This document shows, piece by piece, positions 58,075 to 64,000 of a stretch of 64,000 nucleotides of DNA (within the stretch, counting starts at the first letter, position 1; every line of letters starts with the position of its first letter). Position numbers and translations under genes: made by a program. The notes under the pieces were generated by a model, which saw nothing but the letters and a program-made list of their open reading frames with translations, did not search any database and was not told where the DNA came from. This DNA comes from Roseiarcus sp963742305 (GTDB lineage: Bacteria; Pseudomonadota; Alphaproteobacteria; Rhizobiales; Beijerinckiaceae), in contig CAVULN010000024.1 of the NCBI GenBank assembly GCA_963742305.1, positions 1 through 64,000 of the forward strand. Direction: 5' to 3'.

Positions 58075-58223
58075 CTTCGCCTCGCGGAGGAGCCGTAAAG
58101 GCCGATCTCCGCCCTCGAGCCGCCGAGGCTCTGGGCGATGCGATTCCAATCGCTTCGTGGCTGGCGAGGGGATTGAACCGCCGCGGGTTTGCCGGAGGCT
58201 CCGAACCTTGAGAAGGTGGAGCG

Positions 58224-58545
58224 ATGGCAAGCAAGACGAGGAACCGGTTTTCATCCGAGGTGCGCACACGCGCGGTTCGGCTGGTTTTCGAGGGCGAGAA
58301 GGATCATCCCTCGCGATGGGCGACGGTGACTTCGATTGCCGCGAAGATCGGCTGCACGGGCTCAGTCGCTCAATGAGTGGGTCAAGAAGGCTGAGGTCGA
58401 CAACGGCGTGCGGGGCGGCGTCCCAGTTGAAATTGCCGAACGGCTGAAGGCGCTGGAGCGGGAGAACCGGGAACTCCGGCAGGCGAATGACATCCTGCGC
58501 AAGGCGTCGGCTTATTTTGCCCAGGCGGAGCTCGCAATCGTCTAA
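58224..58545 (+). pseudogene. IS3 OrfA, frameshifted
   Basis: ATG 58224 reads MASKTRNRFSSEVRTRAVRL, VFEGEKDHPSRWATVTSIAA and KIGCTGSVAQ-stop. The overlapping frame from 58336 continues as SLNEWVKKAEVDNGVRGGVP, VEIAERLKALERENRELRQA, NDILRKASAYFAQAEL. This is the HTH plus leucine-zipper OrfA of IS3 elements, broken by a one-base shift near 58365 (GGGCTCAG). It ends in the usual A-Y-F-A-x-A-E-L. Confidence 0.75.
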
Positions 58546-58546
58546 T

Positions 58547-58865
58547 TCTCTGCGGTTCCAGCCATGATCGCGTTCATCGACGATCATCATCAGGCCTACG
58601 GGGTCGAGCCGATCTGCAGGGTTTTGCCGATCACCCCGTCGACTGATCATGCCCATCTCGCCAGGCGCGCCGATCCCTCCCGTCTGCCCGACAGGGTCCG
58701 CCGAGACGCCGATCTGAAGGTCGAGATCCGGCGCGTGTTCGAGGAGAACTTCCGCGTCTATGGCGTGCGCAAGGTCTGGCGTGCAGTTGCGGCGGGAAGG
58801 CTTCAGCGTCGCTCGCTGCACGGTCGCCCGGTTGATGCGGAATATTGGCCTCCGGGGGGGCGATC
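58547..58865 (+). pseudogene. IS3 OrfB, N-terminal third only
   Basis: The frame reads MIAFIDDHHQAYGVEPICRV, LPITPSTDHAHLARRADPSR and LKVEIRRVFEENFRVYGVRK. After a one-base shift near 58785 it reads WRQLRREGFSVARCTVARLM. This is the HTH_21 region of IS3 OrfB. The rve integrase domain with the DDE triad is missing altogether; sequence after 58870 passes directly to the right end. No active enzyme can be made. Confidence 0.75.
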
Positions 58866-59025
58866 CGGGGCCCGATGAAGCAGAACTTTCTGGCCGCGAA
58901 GCGCCGACGACCGGACAGCCAGATGATGCCGTGACTTCAAAAAAATGGCCTCTGGCAAAGCCGGGCCGGTTCAGTCTGGCTCAACCTGCGCGACGTGCGC
59001 TGCATGCGATGGCGGCTGTCGCCCT

Positions 59026-59256
59026 CTACCTCCGGTCGCCGCTTTCACTACCTCCATATCGGCGCAACACGCTCTCAAAAAGACCGATCTGTTCAGTAAC
59101 GATATTGATCGCCTGTTCTCTCCTCAAGGGTTTGGCGATCGGAGCGCCGGCTTCAATCGCCGCGAGTTGTCCGATCGCGTCGGCGAGGTATCGTCGCGTG
59201 TCCGCCAATAGGTCCATTGGCTCCATGCGTGCTCTCCAGTGCTTTGCGTCAAACAT
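59026..59256 (-). CDS. Small hypothetical protein
   Basis: This encodes 76 residues from ATG 59256 (or 66 from the ATG at 59226): MEPMDLLADTRRYLADAIGQ, LAAIEAGAPIAKPLRREQAI and NIVTEQIGLFESVLRRYGGS. The predicted structure is two or three amphipathic helices. No family is recognised. It starts shortly after the IS3 right end and is opposite in strand to the next small gene, with which it may share a promoter region. Confidence 0.45.
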   Translation of the reverse strand: MFDAKHWRARMEPMDLLADTRRYLADAIGQLAAIEAGAPIAKPLRREQAINIVTEQIGLFESVLRRYGGSESGDRR

Positions 59257-59362
59257 AGCACCGATCTGGACGCTGTCGCTCGTTCGGATTTTCGCGAGCG
59301 GCCTAGTTCCGCGAAGAAATTTCGTCCTAGCATTCTGGCGGAGCGGGTCGCATAATCGCACA

Positions 59363-59560
59363 ATGCCGGTTTCCGCGCCCAAAGCCAGGTTTGAGCCCGT
59401 CCGATCGAAAAGCGGAAAGGGTTGGTATGTGCGGGTCACGCCGCCACACGGGCGTGAAACGCAAATTGAGGGATTCACCAGGAAGGCCGAGGCCGTCGCT
59501 TGGGTGGAGCATGAGTCGGCCGAATGGCTCAAAACCTACGAAGGCGGCAAGTATGCCTGA
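59363..59560 (+). CDS. Conserved small hypothetical protein
   Basis: ATG 59363 gives 65 residues: ARFEPVRSKSGKGWYVRVTP, PHGRETQIEGFTRKAEAVAW and VEHESAEWLKTYEGGKYA. It is like the arm-type N-terminal domain of phage integrases (three strands and a helix), and single-domain versions are common in Rhizobiales. The function is unknown. No integrase body follows, so it is not simply a truncated integrase. Confidence 0.6.
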   Translation: MPVSAPKARFEPVRSKSGKGWYVRVTPPHGRETQIEGFTRKAEAVAWVEHESAEWLKTYEGGKYA

Positions 59561-59618
59561 GCCTGCTCAGGCTCCTATATAGTATTCAGGTGGCGAGGGA
59601 TGAAATTCATCGACGTCG

Positions 59619-59891
59619 TCACCGCGACCGGAACGGCCCCGGCGGTCGAGACAACAGATCCGCCCACCGTGCGGGGGCCGGTTGTTTGCTCGGCGCCGAG
59701 CCGACGGCGACGAGGTCGTTTTCCGCAGCGGCGCGCGTGAAAGGCTCCGCTTTGCTCTTGACCCGATAGGTGGGAGAATCGCGCTCGTCGGCGGGCAGCA
59801 CGCTCACCACCTCGTATGGCCCCCCGGACATCCATGGGAGCTTGCTGTTGAAGTCGACAGCTTGCCCGATGACGAACTTGTAGACAGTCAT
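59619..59891 (-). CDS. Conserved small hypothetical protein
   Basis: ATG 59891, with AGAGGCGG upstream, gives 90 residues: MTVYKFVIGQAVDFNSKLPW, GGPYEVVSVLPADERDSPTY and RVKSKAEPFTRAAAENDLVA. It is the type of short SH3-like protein frequent in Bradyrhizobium and relatives, of unknown role. The N-terminal 40 residues of the longer frame (from 60011) do not match and are ignored. It lies downstream of cspA on the same strand. Confidence 0.65.
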   Translation of the reverse strand: MTVYKFVIGQAVDFNSKLPWMSGGPYEVVSVLPADERDSPTYRVKSKAEPFTRAAAENDLVAVGSAPSKQPAPARWADLLSRPPGPFRSR

Positions 59892-60037
59892 GGTCTGACC
59901 GCCTCTCTTGCGTTCCCGCGGAACGAAATCCACCGGCAAAAACCCCGCGGACGGCGAACCGCACGCGGGGGTCTGGAGCCACACAAGCCCTGCCAGTACA
60001 TCCGTGGTCAAGGCGATATGGCCGCCGACGACGCCGA

Positions 60038-60247
60038 TCAGGCGGACTTCAGATTATCTGCCGAAGACTTGCCGCTTCTTCGATCCGCGACAATCTCATA
60101 AGAGACCTTCTGTCCCTCGACAAGGCTGCGCATCCCAGCGCGCTCGACGGCGCTAATGTGCACGAACACATCCTTGCTGCCGTCATCCGGCTGTATGAAG
60201 CCAAAGCCTTTTTGGTCGTTGAACCATTTAACGGTTCCTTGCGTCAT
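60038..60247 (-). CDS. cspA: Cold-shock protein (CspA family)
   Basis: This encodes 69 residues: GTVKWFNDQKGFGFIQPDDG with RNP1 (KGFGFI) and DVFVHISAVE with RNP2 (VFVHI), the single-stranded nucleic-acid-binding OB fold. The rest, GQKVSYEIVADRRSGKSSAD, is normal. It acts as an RNA chaperone or antiterminator. The upstream 240 bases before the ISNCY element probably contain its promoter and a long untranslated leader, as is usual for csp genes. Confidence 0.95.
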   Translation of the reverse strand: MTQGTVKWFNDQKGFGFIQPDDGSKDVFVHISAVERAGMRSLVEGQKVSYEIVADRRSGKSSADNLKSA

Positions 60248-60445
60248 GAGACATATCTTTCAGGTACGTGTTTAGATGGGCCGCAGGCTAACGCGGCCGG
60301 CTCAGTGATCGAGATTTTGGAAGAAAATCGTCAGTCCGACGCGAATCGCGCGGCGAGGCCAAGTCGTCCGGCCGAAACTCGATCGGCCACACATAGCGCA
60401 TGTCGGCGCCTTTCACAAGCCCTGTGACAGGCAGTGTCGCTAGCA

Positions 60446-60511
60446 CACGATATGTCCGGTTTAGGTAGCGCACGATCTGTCCGGTAGGTCCAGCCCTTTT
60501 GGGAGGGCTGG
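60446..60511 (+). promoter_or_regulatory. ISNCY left-end repeats and a hairpin touching the start codon
   Basis: CACGATATGTCCGGT (60446-60460) and CACGATCTGTCCGGT (60471-60485) are direct repeats 25 bases apart. They look like transposase-binding sites at the element's left end. CCAGCCCT (60490-60497) pairs with AGGGCTGG (60504-60511) across a 6-base loop and ends at the base before ATG 60512. Such a stem in a read-through transcript would block ribosome access, a known way to limit transposase from outside transcription. That role here is inference. Confidence 0.55.
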
Positions 60512-60717
60512 ATGCGCCGGACGGAAGGCCGAGAGGCTGTGCGCATGGCGAGGTTTTTGAATCTTCTTAGCCGGTGGGAATCGGCGGAGCTCAATCAGGC
60601 GGAGGCGGCGGAGTTGCTGGGCGTGAGCGAGCGGACATTCCGGCGCTGGACGCGGGCTTACGAAGAGGCGGGCGAGGCTGGGCTGTTGGATGGCCGGCTC
60701 GGCAAGGCGTCGGGCAG
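60512..60717 (+). pseudogene. ISNCY-family transposase, 5' part (cut by IS21)
   Basis: ATG 60512 gives MRRTEGREAVRMARFLNLLS, RWESAELNQAEAAELLGVSE, RTFRRWTRAYEEAGEAGLLD and GRLGKASGR, the helix-turn-helix N-domain of ISNCY (IS1202/ISDol-like) transposases. It is interrupted at 60717 by the IS21 left end. Removing the IS21 element and one GGCAG copy joins it in frame (GKASG then RRVPADLAEE) to the remaining part starting at 63052. The 3' part also has frameshifts. Confidence 0.85.
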
Positions 60718-60863
60718 TGTGAGTGCCGGACGTAAACTCTCCAAAAGTGCCGTTTGAAAATTCCCCAGTTTTCGTGATGCCGAGCCTTCCAGGGCATGCC
60801 CTGGAAGGTTCGGCGGCGAACCAACTCACTGATGCTGCTCCCGTTGGCGGGAGGGAGGGCGCG

Positions 60864-62126
60864 GTGATCAAACTCGGGGAACTCGTGATGATCCTGGAAT
60901 TGCATCGTCAAGGCGTCTCGGTGTCCGCCATCGCTCGCCAACTTGGAATCGACCGCAAAACCGTGCGCTCGCACCTCGCCAGGGGCTTGACGGCGCCGGT
61001 CTACAAGGTCAGGCCGCCCCGGCCGCGTCTGATCGATCCGTTCGAGCCTTATCTGCGTGAGCGGGTTGTCGCGTTCCCGACCCTGACCGGGCGCCGTCTA
61101 TGGCGCGAGCTCAAGGAGCGTGGATATCAGGGCGGATACACGGCGATCACCGACCTGCTGCGCGATCTGCGGCCGCCGCGGACGACGGGATTCGAGGTCC
61201 GCTTCGAGACGTCGCCCGGCGAACAGGCGCAAGTCGACTTTGCGCAGTTCGTTGTCGAATTTACCGACGAGCCCGGCGTCAGACGCATTGTCTGGCTGTT
61301 CTCGCTCGTGCTCGGCTACTCGCGATTGATTTGGGCGCGCTTCGTCGTGCATCAGGACCTGCAGACCGTCCTGCGCTGTCATATCGCCGCTCTGGAGGCG
61401 ATCGGCGGCGTTCCCCGCGAAATCCTCTACGACCGCATGAAGACCGCGGTCATCGGCGGGGATCTGGACGGGCTCGTGATCTACAATCGCGCGCTCCTCG
61501 ATCTCGCCTGTCATTATGGCTTCCAGCCGCGCGCCTGCCGGCCGTATCGGGCAAAGACGAAAGGCAAGGTCGAGAGGCCATTCCGCTATATCCGGGAAGA
61601 CTTCTTCCTCGCCGGATCCTTCCGCAACCTCGAGGATCTAAACGGCCAGCTCCGGCATTGGCTGGAAACGGTCGCCAATCCGCGGGTGCATGCGACGACC
61701 CGGCGCGTCGTCAACGAGGCGTTCGCCGAAGAGAGAAGCGCGCTCAAGCCCCTGCCGCTCGGCCCTTATCAAACAATCCTTAGGCTCGAGCGGCGCGTGT
61801 CGCATGAGGGCATGGTCTGCGTGGGCGGCAATCTGTACAGCGTCCCGGACACCACGCGCCGGCGCGTTCTGGACGTCCACGTGCTCGCCGACGCGATCCG
61901 CATCTTCGAGGACAGCGCGCTCATCGCTTGTCATGCCCCGCTCGAAGGGCGCGGCGAAAAGCGGCTCGATCCCGCGCACCGGAAAATGCTCTCTTTGCCG
62001 CGCCGACGGCCGCCTGAGGCCAGTCCGCCACTCATCACGCGCGCCGGCGATCGCGTCGCTCGTCGCTCGCTCGACTTCTATGAGGCTGTCGGGCGCCGGC
62101 TGGCCGCCTTGGCAGGCGCCCGATGA
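60864..62126 (+). CDS. istA: IS21 transposase IstA
   Basis: GTG 60864 follows GGGAGGGAGGGCG and gives 420 residues; the frame upstream to 60723 is outside the gene. SVSAIARQLGIDRKTVRSHL is the helix-turn-helix. The rve/DDE core is EQAQVDFAQFVVEF (Asp), GVPREILYDRMKTAV (Asp) and KGKVERPFRYIREDFF (Glu). The C-terminal beta-barrel part (VCVGGNLYSVPDTTRRRVLD) is typical. It catalyses strand transfer with IstB. The stop overlaps istB as ATGA. Confidence 0.95.
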   Translation: MIKLGELVMILELHRQGVSVSAIARQLGIDRKTVRSHLARGLTAPVYKVRPPRPRLIDPFEPYLRERVVAFPTLTGRRLWRELKERGYQGGYTAITDLLRDLRPPRTTGFEVRFETSPGEQAQVDFAQFVVEFTDEPGVRRIVWLFSLVLGYSRLIWARFVVHQDLQTVLRCHIAALEAIGGVPREILYDRMKTAVIGGDLDGLVIYNRALLDLACHYGFQPRACRPYRAKTKGKVERPFRYIREDFFLAGSFRNLEDLNGQLRHWLETVANPRVHATTRRVVNEAFAEERSALKPLPLGPYQTILRLERRVSHEGMVCVGGNLYSVPDTTRRRVLDVHVLADAIRIFEDSALIACHAPLEGRGEKRLDPAHRKMLSLPRRRPPEASPPLITRAGDRVARRSLDFYEAVGRRLAALAGAR

Positions 62127-62983
62127 GCGCCCCGGCTGTCATAGATCGCGTCAAGCGCAACCTCGTCGGCTTGAAGATGCCGCGCGCGCTCGAAATCCTC
62201 GACGTCACGCTGCGGGGCATCGAGCGCGGGGAAACCACCGCACTGGACGCTCTCGACATCCTGCTCACCGAAGAGCTCACGTTGCGGGAGAACCGCCGCG
62301 TCAAGATCGCCGTGCAGATGGCGAGGCTGTCGGCCATCAAGACGCTGGCAGGCTTCGACTTCCTCTTCCAGCCGTCGCTCGACAAGAACCGCGTCATGGC
62401 GCTCGCGCAATTGCAGTTCATCGACCGCGCCGAGTCAGTTCACCTGATCGGCCCGCCCGGCACGGGAAAAACCCATCTCAGCCTGGCGCTCGGCGTCGAG
62501 GCGGTGAAGGCGGGCCGCAGCGTCTACTTCAGCTCCCTCGCCGATATCGTCGCCTCGCTCGCCAAAGCTGAACGCGACGGCGCACTGCGCGAGAGGATCC
62601 GGTACTTCTGTCGCTTCGCTTTGCTCATCGTCGACGAGATCGGCTACCTCCCAGTCGTTCCTGGCGGCGGGAATCTCTTCTTCCAGCTCGTCAACGCCCG
62701 ATACGAAAAGGGCGCCATGATCCTCACCTCAAACCGTGGCTTTGCGGAATGGGGCGAGATCTTCGGCAATTCCGTGGTCGCCACCGCGCTCCTCGATCGC
62801 CTCCTTCACCACGCGGTCGTCCTGCAAATCGAGGGGTCCAGCTATCGCCTGCGCGAGCACGCCGATCTCTTGCCCGAACACATCAGGGCCAAAGCCAACA
62901 TTCAGACCGCCCCCATCCCGCCGACCCTGCGGCGACGCGGCCGGCCGCCAAAAAACGGAGGAGCCGATCTCACGCAGGGCTGA
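62123..62983 (+). CDS. istB: IS21 helper ATPase IstB
   Basis: This encodes 286 residues of the DnaA/DnaC-like AAA+ family. The N-terminal helical part has VKRNLVGLKMPRALEILDVT. Walker A is HLIGPPGTGKTHLSLALGVE, Walker B is RFALLIVDEIGYLPV, and sensor 1 is AMILTSNRGFAEWGEIF. It oligomerises on target DNA and stimulates IstA. It is longer than IstB proteins of about 250 residues by a basic C-terminal tail (RRRGRPPKNGGADLTQG). Start ATG 62123 overlaps the istA stop (ATGA). Confidence 0.95.
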   Translation: MSAPAVIDRVKRNLVGLKMPRALEILDVTLRGIERGETTALDALDILLTEELTLRENRRVKIAVQMARLSAIKTLAGFDFLFQPSLDKNRVMALAQLQFIDRAESVHLIGPPGTGKTHLSLALGVEAVKAGRSVYFSSLADIVASLAKAERDGALRERIRYFCRFALLIVDEIGYLPVVPGGGNLFFQLVNARYEKGAMILTSNRGFAEWGEIFGNSVVATALLDRLLHHAVVLQIEGSSYRLREHADLLPEHIRAKANIQTAPIPPTLRRRGRPPKNGGADLTQG

Positions 62984-63051
62984 TCCCCGTCCCCGCCAGA
63001 CTGGGGAATTTTACTTCGGCGCTTGTGAGGAAAATAAGATCGGCATTTACA

Positions 63052-64000
63052 GGCAGGCGGGTTCCGGCCGACCTGGCTGAGGAGGTCGAGCGGCTCTACC
63101 GCGAGCGCTACCAGGGTTTTACGGTCAAGCATTTCCACGAGCATCTCATCAAGGATCACGGCTTTGGTTGGGGCTACACCTGGTTGAAGCTACATCTTCA
63201 GTGGGCGGGCGTCGTGGCCAAGGCGCCGCGCAAGGGCGCCCATCGGCGAAAGCGCGTGCGGCGGCCGTTGCCGGGCATGATGCTGCATCAGGACGGCTCG
63301 CGGCACGAATGGCTCGAGGGCGAACCGCCGCTCGACCTGATCGTCACGATGGATGATGCGACGGGGGCGATCTATTCGGCCTTTCTGGTCGAGGAGGAAG
63401 GCACGGCCTCGACCTTCCGGGGCTTAAGCGAGGTTTTCTCGCAGCACGGCCTGCCGATGAGCCTCTATACGGATCGCGGGGCCCATTACTTTCACACCCC
63501 CAAAGCTGGCGGCGAGATCGATCGGGGTCATCCGACCCAGTCGGAAGGGCGCTCGAGCAATTGGGCGTCGAGCATATCGGGGCCTATTCGCCCCAGGCGA
63601 GAGGCCGTTCAGAGCGTACGTTCGGGACGCTGCAGGACCGGCTGCGAAGGAACTCAGGCTCGCCGAAATCGCCACGGTCGAGGCGGCCAACGCCTTCCTC
63701 CGCGAGGTCTATCTGCCGGCCCACAACGCGCGCTTTGCGGTTGAGGCGGCCGGCGAGGGCTCCGCCTTCACGCCCATTCCAGGCATCGACCTCGACGAGA
63801 TCCTGTGCGTCGAGGAGGAGCGGCAGGTCGGAAACGACAATTGCGTCTCCTACCGCACGCTGAAACTGCAAATCCCGGAGGGCCCGATGCGGCCCCATTT
63901 CGTCAAGGCGCGGGTCAAGGTGCATGTCTACCCGGACGGCTCGCATGCCGTCTTTCACGGACCGCGCTGCATCGGCCGCTACGACGAGAAAGGCAGGCTC
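63052..64000 (+). pseudogene. ISNCY-family transposase, 3' part (frameshifted, runs off the window)
   Basis: After the IS21 right end the frame reads RRVPADLAEEVERLYRERYQ, GFTVKHFHEHLIKDHGFGW, LPGMMLHQDGSRHEWLEGEP (first Asp), LDLIVTMDDATGAIYSAFLV and GLPMSLYTDRGAHYFHTPKA (second Asp). Near 63530 a shift is needed to read LGVEHIGAYSPQARGRSERT (Glu of the triad). Near 63640 another gives ELRLAEIATVEAANAFLREV and DEILCVEEERQVGNDNCVSY. It continues past 64000. With the 5' part this was one ISNCY transposase, dead through IS21 insertion and two shifts. Confidence 0.85.

Larger units (their letters stand above)
58174..58973 (+). mobile_element. IS3-family element with internal deletion, both ends retained
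   Basis: The left end starts TGAACCGCCGCGGGTTTGCC at 58174. The right end, read on the minus strand from 58973, is TGAACCGGCCCGGCTTTGCC, an imperfect terminal inverted repeat typical of IS3 relatives. The element is only 800 bases, against about 1.2-1.3 kb for a full copy. It lost the catalytic part of orfB, leaving orfA (frameshifted) and the first third of orfB. The flanking trinucleotides (GAT and GTC) do not form a target duplication. It could still be moved in trans by a related transposase. Confidence 0.75.
60718..63051 (+). mobile_element. Complete IS21-family insertion sequence
   Basis: This 2334-base element starts TGTGAGTGCCG (60718) and ends CGGCATTTACA (63051), which reads TGTAAATGCCG on the other strand: 9 of 11 terminal bases match. 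A second inverted pair lies inside: AAAATTCCCCAGT at 60757-60769 and ACTGGGGAATTTT at 63000-63012. The multiple terminal repeats and istA-istB order are IS21 hallmarks. GGCAG flanks it on both sides (60713-60717, 63052-63056), a 5-base target duplication. Both genes are intact, so it may be active. Confidence 0.93.

Noticed and set aside
58141..58200. A GATTGAACC-like segment that could recall a tRNA T-arm in reverse
   Set aside because: It coincides with the IS3 terminal repeat (TGAACCGCCGCGGG) and no cloverleaf can be drawn.

Overview
The window comes from a high-GC alphaproteobacterium, most likely Hyphomicrobiales (Rhizobiales). Support for this is a GcrA-type cell-cycle regulator, DUF1178 and DUF3108 proteins, GAF/TPR-type adenylate cyclases, several small rhizobial hypothetical proteins, and a CIRCE-controlled groESL. 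A Beijerinckiaceae/Methylocystaceae-like genus is plausible, but nothing here fixes it. No rRNA, tRNA or CRISPR array was recognised.

Layout. 1-9300 is an accessory and decayed region: cyclase remnants, an AT-rich TIR-domain gene with a truncated partner, a three-gene unit of unknown function, a multi-domain protein joining a Cas4/RecB-like domain, a DEDD exonuclease and an IS66-like transposase (4963-7716), and an ArdC antirestriction remnant. 9400-25500 is mainly chromosomal: YgjP peptidase, CobP, two tandem AlgX/AlgJ-like proteins, a P450, ThpR, a PEP-CTERM protein, a polar amino-acid ABC operon, a GAF-cyclase, an aminotransferase and gcrA. 25500-42100 holds SleB hydrolase, AAG glycosylase, glmM, an isolated low-GC rfbF with a PIG-L remnant, a DODA-type dioxygenase, asd, an ExbB/MotA plus OmpA/MotB pair, an orphan LivK, typA and an MBL hydrolase. 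42200-52800 holds a sugar ABC operon with an SDR dehydrogenase, arfB, leuC, a methyltransferase, comF-grxC-DUF1178 and ppa. 52900-58100 holds an IS200 remnant, CIRCE-groES-groEL and small stress-type genes. 58174-64000 is an insertion-sequence cluster: an internally deleted IS3 element and an ISNCY-type element interrupted by a complete IS21 element with a clear 5-bp target duplication.

Several otherwise well-preserved genes (a hisQ-like permease, gcrA, an alpha/beta hydrolase, a sugar-binding protein) carry what look like single-base frameshifts, and a transglutaminase gene carries one in-frame TGA. These are either real decay or consensus errors in the assembly; read mapping would decide. 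The most unusual item is the 917-residue nuclease-transposase fusion. The most informative structural item is the nested IS21-in-ISNCY insertion.
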